Below, in pieces: positions 55,674 to 64,000 of a stretch of DNA of 64,000 bases. Within the stretch, counting starts at the first letter, position 1. Each line of letters starts with the position of its first letter. The notes under the pieces were generated by a model. That model made no database searches, was not told the DNA's origin, and saw only the letters and a program-made list of their open reading frames with translations. The position numbers and the translations under genes were made by a program. This DNA comes from Eucommia ulmoides (lineage: Eukaryota > Streptophyta > Magnoliopsida > Garryales > Eucommiaceae): positions 24,563,077 to 24,627,076 of the forward strand of contig CM028338.1 of assembly GCA_016647705.1 (NCBI GenBank), read 5' to 3'.

Positions 55674-57455
55674 GATCAAAACCAACGTGTTATATTCGAG
55701 TATCTTGGAATCGACATGGCGCGTTATACGCCCGTGCCGCCTTCCGAGCTGGATGAGCCGTCACCGCCATCTCCACCACAATGAACGGTAGGAGGTTATA
55801 CTTCTATGTCTTTCCTCCTAGGTATGTGTCCGCCCCAGTTTCAATACATATTTTTCTATTCTGCTATTGGTTCGCTGCTTAGACAGTGGGGACACTGCCT
55901 CGTTCAAGTTTGGGGGAGTAATGCCTGCAGTTTTTTGTTTTTCTTGGGGGGATAAGAAGGATGAAAAATTTTTGATGTAAAGGGGAACAAAAATTCTTTT
56001 TGTTGTACAAATTTATTTATTAATGTTAAAATTTTTGTAAATTTTGAAATTCTTTTTGTTATACATGTGTAATGTTTAGCTATGCATGTGTAAAGATAAT
56101 TAGCATAGGTAATATTAGTTTGTAGAATTAGAGTAGAATTGTTAATGAATTGAGTTGTACAAGCATGCTGAGTTTGTTGAGTTCGTCCGAACCAGGTCCC
56201 GATGATGAAAATTACCCCCTAAATTGTGTTTTAAGGTTGAGGGTAATGCTATTCACGTGTGTTTTGTGTGCTTAGCATGTCGATTAGGTCAAAATTATTT
56301 TTATCCTAAATCGCACGATTGCATAAACCCGTTGTATAATCAATTGAACGATTGGACGTCGATTATTCAGTATTAAGTTCATGATAGAAATGAGAAATCT
56401 AGAACTTGACTGGGGGAGGCTTGAGGCGAAATTATAGGTAAGGTAATTCTGGAGGCATGATATAGGCCTTCATTTTTATCGCTTGAACCGTTTGAAACTA
56501 ACCTGAAAAGTTATTCCCTCATTCTCCTGTCGAAGCCATAAAAATTTTTGTTTTCTGAACTTGTTTCTATACTTTAACTAGGTAAATTTTTTAGAACCAC
56601 TTGACGCTAGGAATAAAAGTGAAAAATTGAGTGAAAACAAGTAGCATTAGAATATGCTAACTTGAAGCGGGCAATCGGGGTTTCAGTATTTTTGGTTAAG
56701 TATAAGAGTATTAACTTGTCAAGCTTTTAGTTGTATCTAAACACCCCTAAAATTGTATAAAATTGAATAAGTTTGGGGGTGTTCCAAAAAAAAAAAAAAA
56801 AACAAACAAACTATGTGAATATAGTGTTTAAATTCAATAGTTTTGACAAGTGAATACAAGTTTACTAAATCCTGTTCAGGGTAATATCTTCAAAGATAAG
56901 GGAGTCATGAGAGAGATTTAGCAACAAGCGTTTGTACCTCGGGTATCGTTAAAATTATAATGAGTTTCTAATCCTACGATACCCTTGGCCGTTCTTCAAA
57001 GCCTGACCAAGCCCTATTGATCTCGGTGAATGTTCGAACCTACATTAGTGGATAGTTAAGCCCAGTCAAGCATATGGTTTCCCTTAATGTTTTAACAAGT
57101 TTAAGTCATGATCTATTCATTGAAAAATCCAATCTGGCTTTTGATTTGTTATATATCCGAGTTCTCACACACACACATTTCAATAGGATCTAAAATGATT
57201 TGAACTGATATTGAGTATAGAAAATCTGGAACACCACGTGGTGTGTGTTATTCCTTAACCGGATTTGATTACGGGTTGTTGAGGGAAGAATATCATGGTT
57301 TCTTTGACTAAACTTAAATCTCACAGGCGTGTACATCTTATTTGTTAATGATTACGTATCTGTAGTTTAGGATGTAGCTAATTAGTGTAGTTAGTGTTAT
57401 TTAGCATTAGGGTGTTTTGCTCGAGGACTAGCAAAATTCCAAGTTTGAGAGTATT
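55674..57455 (+). other. Athila 3' noncoding region with polypurine-like tracts
   Basis: Contains CAAGTTTGGGGGAGTA (about 55909), AAGTTTGGGGGTGTTCC (about 56770) and, just before the 3' LTR, AAGTTTGAGAGTATT (57441-57455). The last is a degenerate form of the others in the polypurine-tract position. The motif GAGGGTAATGCTATTCACGT (about 56230) recurs as AAGGGTAATACCCATGCATATG near 63928 in the second Athila-type element. Confidence 0.65.
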
Positions 57456-59070
57456 TGATAGGTGTAAAATACCTATCTAATTCTAAACCGAATTTGCCAA
57501 TTTTCGAGTATTTTATTGAAGTTTGAATACCGTTTTAGTTGTTTTTATTAGTCAGGAGCAGGGACGTAAACAATTGGTAAACCGAGAAAAATGGTGCAAA
57601 AGAGGTAGCCAAAAAGATGAAAAAAAGGAGGTTTCAAATAACAAAGCAAATCTACCTAGGCGAAGTTTCCACCGCCTAGGCGGACATTCATCAGAAAGTT
57701 GCAATGTTGAAGATTTGAAATCCGCGTAGGCGAAGTTTCCACCGCCTAGGCAAAAATCCATCAGAAGGTTGCAAGGGATGAAGTATTGAATCCGCCTAGG
57801 CAAAGTTTCCACCGCCTAGGCGGAAATCCACCAGAACGCTGGAAGTACTGAACTGCTGGATAGAGCTGCACTGTTGTAAATTCGCCTAGGCGAAGTAGCT
57901 ACCGCCTAGGCAGAATTCCGTCAGAAAGATAAGGATCCAAGAAGTTAGTCCTCCGCCTAAGCGAAGATTCTACCGCTTAGGCAAAATTCTAACTGACTTA
58001 AACTCTGCCTAAGCGGAATTTCCACCGCTTAGGCGGAAATCGCAGAATAGGTCAAAATATCTGTTTAGATATTTTTGAACCCCTAAGCCTATAAATACCC
58101 CTTGGCCACGTCTGAAACTGGTTGTTGAAGAACCCTAACCCTAGAAAAGATCTCTTAAGCTATATTTGGAAGATCAAGAAGGAGGTTCATCATTCGGATA
58201 AAGAAGGATAACTTGCGGACCGATCATTAGTGACAGTGAACCGTTTCACTTCCAGATTTGATCGTTTCTCTCTTGTTTTATTCTTTATAATCACTTTTTC
58301 ATATCTAAGAATGTTGAATCCCTCTTATTTTGTATGGTATATGGCTAAGAACTTGTAGTAGTAGTTAAATGTTACTTAGGTGTAGTCAAAATCATGTAAC
58401 CGTTTAGTTGAGTAAATTTATGTTACTTTAACGAGTAGTTTGTCTAAATCCGATTGTGTTCATCGTTATTCTTGTTATTATGCTTGTATTGATAAACCAA
58501 GAGTGTGGGGCTTGACACTCGGGAGAGGTAACCCCGGATTCGGACTAGGGTAAATACAACGTGACGTTCTAACGACCCAGGAGGGCGTTAGAACGTATGC
58601 AACCCATGACGTTGGCTCAAAACTCACGCGACCTAGGATTGTTAAGGCGTTGAAGGGGACTTCTTCGTTGACACGAAGTCGTGTAATCCCTCGTTTTACA
58701 CTCGGGAGAGGTAGCGGAGAAGTTATTGATACAGAGGTTGTCGGATTAGATAGAAACCGTTATAGCTAACTAAATGAAATCGGTTATGCATTATATGAAA
58801 GAAATTTATACCTAAGTAATTAGTGTAATTAAAACTAACCTTATAGTTGTCATTTATCTTAGTATAGTAATTAGAAAACAAACAACATTTGATTAGTCGA
58901 GATAATATAAAACTATTGAAATCGTAATACTCACTTGAATTACCGGCCATTCCCAGTGGAACGATATCCGATCCTAAAAGATCCATTATATTAAAACTAG
59001 ATCTCGTACACTTGCGAGTAGTCCAATTACCGCAAGGAGGAAACAAAGTAGTTAAATCCGAGCGCGTACA
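57456..59070 (+). repeat. 3' LTR of the Athila element
   Basis: 1615 bp. TATA box at 58090-58097. Retains the full palindrome array (57650-58040), including the 20 bp missing from the 5' LTR. Followed immediately by ATGGG, the target duplication. Confidence 0.92.
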
Positions 59071-59075
59071 ATGGG

Positions 59076-61432
59076 ATATACAACACAATCAGCATAAAAT
59101 AAAACAAATATTCAGCTATTAAAATAATACCACAATTAAAATAACACAAATATTCAGTTTCAGGCACGGGTGTAAAACAAAAAAGAAAAAAAACCCAAAG
59201 AAAAAATAACATTACCAAACTATCAACTCCTGTATTGTAATAAACATGACATCAACGAACACGACTAATAGGAAATTTAAAATATGGACATAATCCTCAT
59301 TGTTTATATGACACACTCCAATATTTGAAAATTGGACATGATCTCCTTTATTTATTTGACATTCCAAATTATCAACTCAACCAATAACAATCACACACAA
59401 CAATAACTAACACAATGAACTTTAACAATACGGCAAATAATAACAATTAATTATATACATTATAATTAAGTCCACCACCCAAGACTACTGGAACATACTT
59501 TAGAGAACACAGAATTCGGAACATAATAGAACCAATTTGTTCAATAAACAAAAATGATTTAGAACACATAAATTAAAATAAAGAATGACTTAGAACAATT
59601 CTCACCGCAACCAATTTTAATTTAGGTTAAAACACAATTATTACTTTCCGGACACCATATCTTTGTTGTTTTTGGCATAAGCATCCAAATAAATCACGGG
59701 AAGCACTTTCCACCCACATGAAATGGAATTTTCTTTCCAATTTTCATTAAATAAATAAACAAAACGCAATTGTTACTTTCCACCAACCATATTTTTGTAC
59801 TTTTTTAGGAGGAAAAACAAAAATGAATCATCAATTCACAAATTTGATTCATCAAGCTTCGCTCTCTAATGTCTATCTTTGAGATCCATTCTCAAAACAA
59901 AAATGATGGAATTAGACAAATTGATTTGATCTATGTAGATATGATGGAGATTTCTAAGGTTTTTGAGAGAATACCACGTTGGTGCATGCGAGGCGTCCTT
60001 TTGCGCGATTTCTATTGCTCATGGATATAAGATCGTCAGTGTCTATAAATCCTACCTTGGGTCAATCGCAAACTTTAAGGGTGAGCATAGTAGTCACTTA
60101 CACTCCCCAAAAGCGTCTTGTAAACAACATTTACCAACTTCGAATCTATAATACATTCTGCCAGATAATGTAATAAAATTTCTCTACATCATAGATAATG
60201 AAAAAATACAAAAGGATTAACAAAAATGAAATGAAACAAAGTGACCAAAAAAAGTTACACAAATTTCCAAATCAGAAATCTGAAATGAAAATAAAAATTC
60301 ATGGGGAGAAAAAGAGTAGGTAAAATACAATTTTACCTTGCAAAGAGAATAATAAATTCGAGATTTCAAATAGAAACATAAATATCAATTAAAATAGAAA
60401 TTTAAACAAAAATAAAAATATTAATAGAAACATAAACATACAGGAAAAAAAAATGACAATTGTAAATGGAAACAAAAATCTGAAATAAAAATAAGGAATT
60501 TTACTAACAAATAAACAAAAATAGCATAAAAAAAAAGGGTAGCCCGGTGCTACAAAACTCCTGCTATAAGCGGGGTCCAGAGATGGGTCGAACCATATGT
60601 TTTGTTCCCATGTTTCTGTTTCATGTTCACATTGATTTTGTTCCGGGATCATAACAGAAGACTATATATATATATGTTCCTAATTTTCTGAAAATCAGAA
60701 ACAAAAATCCAGGAACATAAATGCTAAACAGAAACGAAAATCCGAAAGACTCAACCGAATTCTCATCGAGGGCTTTGTCAAGTCCACTAGAACAATTCAA
60801 AATTCTACGCCTAAATTAAGCATTATTCACCCAAAAAAATAAATAAAATAAATCATAAATAAGTAATTGAAATAATTTAATTTATTCAATCAAGAATTCA
60901 ACACAAATGTAACATCCAAACTCCAATTAAATCTCCACATGTAAAATCAAATGGTAAGAAATTGAAATCTTACCATATTCAAGATATGGATGGAGCTCGG
61001 ATGCATTTTCTACACAAATTCATATGTTAAAAGCCATATATGAATATTGCTACTTCAGGTATAGGTAACAACAAATAATTTGCTTGACTGAAGTGCAAAT
61101 TCTTCAATAAGGGAGTAGAGGTACAAAATTCGAAATCTCTAAATCGATTTAACATGAACAAGAAAAACAAAAGTAGCAAATCTTTTGTTCATAAAAAATT
61201 TAATATCAAATCTAAAAATAAATAAGGTAATTAATTACCTGGACGATTTTCCAAACAGAAAATAGGCCAATGCACTACTCGAGATTGAACTTGTAAAAAT
61301 TTCTTGTTAAAACAATAAGCATGGAGAGAACCTTGCAATGGAGAAAAGGATGTCAATTAAACAAATTGTATGAATTATTTTTGAAGGGAAATTGTATGAA
61401 AACAAAAGAAACATATCCCCTATTATAACTCT
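59076..61432. other. Unassigned AT-rich DNA between the Athila-type elements
   Basis: Mostly A-rich sequence with GAAACAAAAAT words. A related pair (AAACACAATTATTACTTTCC at 59630, AAACGCAATTGTTACTTTCC at 59762) suggests a duplicated segment. Overlapping 60-codon plus frames near 59960-60170 have no recognisable domain. The one identifiable feature is the SINE fragment listed separately. Confidence 0.45.
60530..60602 (-). mobile_element. SINE 3' fragment (Au/TS-like)
   Basis: On the minus strand: GGACCCCGCTTATAGCAGGA, then GTAGCACCGGGCTACCC and a T run. This resembles the GGACCCCGCGCATAGCGGGA / GCACCGGGCTGCCC 3' end of widespread plant SINEs. The 5' half with pol III boxes is absent. Confidence 0.55.
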
Positions 61433-63157
61433 TGATAGGTGTGAAAAACCTATCTATTTCCAATCCGAAATTGTTAGTTTTCGAATAAGTTTGTAGTTAT
61501 TTTTATTATGTTTTAATTAGTTTTTATCTTTTTGTATAAATCAGGTGTGTGGGGCAAAAAGATAGAAAACTGGAGTTAAAACAATGAGATCGAACCAAAG
61601 CGGTTCGAAGTTACGGTGGATAAACAAGCTCGGAGACTAAAAGATGAAACAGGCCCACCGCTTAGGCGTGCAGACCACCACCTAAGCGGTGAAGAAGTTG
61701 AGAAGAGCAAAATGTTACTGATGGACGACCGCCTAGGCGAAGATTCCATCACCTAGGCGGAAATCCAGCAGAAGACGAAGAAGGGCTACTGATAGTCGCT
61801 CGCCTAGGCAAAGTTTTCTTTGCCTAGGCAGAAATCCAACAGAATATTCTCCAAGTCCACCGCCAACTTCATTGCCTAGGCGATCAGACCGAACCGACCT
61901 AACGCTTCCTAGGCGATGAATCCACTGCCAAGGCGGATTTGCCCTGCACAGTCTTGAGATATTTTTAGATATTTTTGAGATATTTTGGCTATAAATACCC
62001 CATCTCCTTCATTTTGGCCGGTGACTCTCTTGCCCCCATGGAGTTTTGAGCCCCTTAAGCTATATTTAAGCCTAGGGTTAGGAGTTTTAGAGGTGGAGCT
62101 CACATCCCGAAGTGCAGAAGACGGCGAATCGATCGTAGAACGTTCTTAGCGGTTTATCTTCGGACGATGATAAGTTCTTCGATTGTTTTTCCTTATTTCT
62201 TTATCTTAGGAGCTTGTGAGCATGTTTAGCTCGTTACTTCATTGTAAATGCAGCTATGGCCATAGTTAAATATGGATTGTAGTAGGGATTAACATATATT
62301 TATAAATACGTTGTTTGGATTATTTCGGTGTTTCGTTTATGTTTGTTCTTCGTAGTTTGATTGTGTTTATCGTATTGTTTGTTTATTATGCTTGGATTGA
62401 TAAATGAAGAATACAGGGTTTTGACAAAACCCTGGATTCGGATTAAGGTAAACAAACGCCACGATTCTATAACCCGGTCGGGATTTGAATCATAGACAAT
62501 CGATGACGTGGGGCAAGACACATGCTACCTAGAGTCGTTAAGACGTTGAGGGGGACTTCTTCGTTGGCTCAAAATTGTGTTATATCCCTCGTCTTACACT
62601 CGGGGGAGGTGGCGAGGGAGTTTTAGAACGAAGATTGTCGATAGGGTAAATACAACGCGACGATCCAATAACCCGGGAGGGAGTTAGATTGTGTGCAATC
62701 AATGACGCTGGGCGAGACTCACGTAACCTAGCGTCGTTAAGACGTTGAGGGGGACTTCTTCTTTGACTTGAAGTCATGTATTCCCCCGTCTTACACTCGG
62801 GAGAGGTGGTGGTGGAGTTTACATACCGAGATTGTCAAATAGGTCGAACAACGTAAACGTGAGTAAATCGAGATCAAACACGTATTTGTAAACACGTTAA
62901 TCCCTATGCAATTTTTCCCCCTAAAACATATTAGCATATTAGTGTAGTTAATTTAGGATATATTAGTATTAGTTTAATTAATTAAATACATTTGTTTTTC
63001 ACGTAGATAAAATTAGGTCACGACAAACGCGGTATTCGATAGTAACGACACCAATCCCTGTGGATACGATAACCCGATCTTAACGATCACACTATACTAA
63101 AACTTAGACCTCGTATACTTGCAAGTGTAAGTAGCGGCGTGTTTCACGCCCTTACCA
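61433..63157 (+). repeat. 5' LTR of the second Athila-type element
   Basis: 1725 bp, related to the other LTRs at its start, TATA box (TATAAATA at 61990-61997), CACTCGGGAGAGGT block and end. U3 has five palindrome-like pairs (61655-61935), such as CCGCCTAGGCGAAGATTCCATCACCTAGGCGG, shared in form but not in spacer sequence with the first element. Confidence 0.8.
62440..62840 (+). repeat. 199-bp tandem duplication in the second LTR
   Basis: GTCGTTAAGACGTTGAGGGG occurs at 62534 and 62733. Each unit carries GGTAAACA/TAAATACAACG, an AACCCGG(T/G)(C/A)GGG block, a CAATCAATGACG-like block and TTACACTCGGG(G/A)GAGGTGG. The first Athila LTR has one such unit (about 47100-47300), which accounts for the longer LTR here. 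Confidence 0.8.
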
Positions 63158-63163
63158 AGTTTT

Positions 63164-63181
63164 TGGCGTCGTTGCCGGGGA
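63164..63181 (+). promoter_or_regulatory. Primer binding site of the second Athila-type element
   Basis: TGGCGTCGTTGCCGGGGA differs by one base from the perfect tRNA-Asp complement at 47654. Preceded by AAGTTTT like the other. Confidence 0.8.
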
Positions 63182-64000
63182 TTGTTTTGATGTTATTGTC
63201 GAAGAAACACGGTAACGGCCAGAGACTGAAGTTTTAGATAGGAGAAGCAAGTGTTTCGTATTGTCGAGGATTGGCAAAGTTGTTATTATTGATATTGTGT
63301 ATAAATGACTTAATTTTACTTTAGGCATTTCTTTGTATATAATTTTTCGTTTGTAGTTTTGTTTTGTTTCTTATGCAGGATACTTGCTGATATTAGATCG
63401 ACGGATATTAATGCATCCCTTTCGACAGGATTCCAAATTGTTTTATGTTGCTTAGCCAAGCACATAAGCCGGTGAGGCGTTTCGTTGAAAGATTGAGCTG
63501 AACAAAGAAAAACCTCGCCAATCTTGAGGGCGTTCTGAAAATGTTGGGCCGAGGACATTAAACCAGGCGCTTCTTGGGAGGCAACCCAAGGTAAAATAAA
63601 TTAAATCCGTCATATCCGACTTGATTCGGAGGCGAGATCATCTTGCCTCCCAGATAAGTGTTCTAACCACGCTTCATCAGCATGCTTTAATTTCATATAT
63701 GTTGAGAATGATGATTGGGTTCGCTGAGGACACTGTCCATTTTGAGTTCAGAAGTGATGTGTAGTATGTAGTAGTATGTTAGTTTATGTGTTATCGTTTT
63801 TCCGTATTGCATGTGTGTTTAGGTTAGAATGTGTTTATGTTTTTGTGTTGTTGTTTATATGTTGAGTTTTTCATTCATCTGGGCCGTTACCCGATGATGA
63901 TAACTACCCCTAGTTGTTTTCAAGGTCAAGGGTAATACCCATGCATATGTGATTCTGTGTGCTTGACTATGCTTTTTGGTAAAAATTATTGTAGATTCTA

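Larger units (their letters stand above)
46054..59070 (+). mobile_element. Athila-type Ty3/gypsy retrotransposon, full length
   Basis: 13,017 bp. LTRs at 46054-47647 and 57456-59070, both TGATAGG...GTACA, flanked by a perfect 5-bp duplication ATGGG (46049-46053 and 59071-59075). The tRNA-Asp primer site follows the 5' LTR by 6 bp. The order gag, protease, RT, RNase H, integrase, then a separate env-position ORF fits the Athila lineage. The LTRs differ by point changes of a few percent by eye, mostly transitions, plus a 20-bp and a 1-bp length difference, so insertion is fairly recent. Coding regions contain stops, frameshifts and active-site substitutions, so the copy is not autonomous. Confidence 0.92.
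61433..64000 (+). mobile_element. Second Athila-type element, gag-pol missing, truncated by window end
   Basis: The LTR starts TGATAGGTGTGAAAAACC and ends CCCTTACCA, then comes a tRNA-Asp-type primer site. The first 120 bp inside relate to the gag leader, but then the sequence passes to motifs normally found after the env-position ORF: GGCGCTTCTTGGGAGGCAACCCAAG (63566-63590), GAGGACACTGTCC (63726) and AAGGGTAATACCCATGC (63928). No gag, RT or integrase is encoded. This looks like a non-autonomous deletion derivative. Its 3' LTR, if present, is beyond the window. The bases before the LTR are ACTCT. Confidence 0.75.

Noticed and set aside
1..64000. tRNA, rRNA or snoRNA genes
   Set aside because: The only tRNA-like matches are the tRNA-Asp primer sites of the retrotransposons; no cloverleaf was recognised.

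Overview
This is plant nuclear DNA, most likely from a dicot; the species cannot be told from the sequence. It is AT-rich and contains one recognisable intact host gene, an intron-containing GH17 endo-1,3-beta-glucanase with a signal peptide and a GPI-type tail (minus strand, 30.8-32.5 kb). Almost everything else is transposable-element or viral DNA in various stages of decay.

Layout. 0-4.3 kb: AT-rich DNA with a degenerate tandem repeat and a Tat/Ogre-like LTR fragment. 4.3-11.1 kb: two Sirevirus-like LTRs (the first truncated), a second Tat/Ogre-like fragment and a CACTA-type terminus. 11.1-18.9 kb: a MITE-like element, a second CACTA-type terminus, two copies of a noncoding dispersed repeat (one carrying a captured phosphohexomutase exon) and an AT-rich tandem array. 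18.9-27.9 kb: a decayed endogenous pararetrovirus (Caulimoviridae) on the minus strand. In order it carries capsid with zinc knuckle, 30K movement protein, two consecutive aspartic-protease-like domains, a reverse transcriptase missing its core, RNase H, a further ORF, a promoter/polyA region and one more ORF split by a TIR transposon. 28.6-30.2 kb: an internally deleted Ty1/copia element. 30.7-32.6 kb: the GH17 gene. 32.8-36.4 kb: a TIR element and a third Sirevirus-like LTR. 36.9-40.5 kb: a third Tat/Ogre-like copy with a Ty1/copia solo LTR nested in it. 43.4-45.9 kb: the 3' part of a Ty1/copia element. 46.05-59.07 kb: a 13-kb Athila-type Ty3/gypsy element with both LTRs, a tRNA-Asp primer site, 5-bp target duplication, gag, pol and an env-position ORF. 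61.4 kb to the end: a second, diverged Athila-type element whose gag-pol is missing.

No cooperative gene system links these parts; the elements relate by nesting and shared ancestry. The strongest leads for a second look are: (1) a roughly 70-bp minisatellite of paired CGCCTAGGCG-type palindromes found in U3 of both Athila-type LTR families and again between pol and the env-position ORF; (2) tandem aspartic-protease-like domains in the pararetrovirus, one with a substituted catalytic Asp, with an ATGA stop/start overlap between them; (3) about one genome length of pararetrovirus integrated in circularly permuted order; and (4) a gene fragment captured by an otherwise noncoding repeat. Coordinates of LTR ends, splice sites, PBS and stop codons were read directly from the sequence. 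Family assignments rest on recognised protein and terminal motifs and were not checked by database search.
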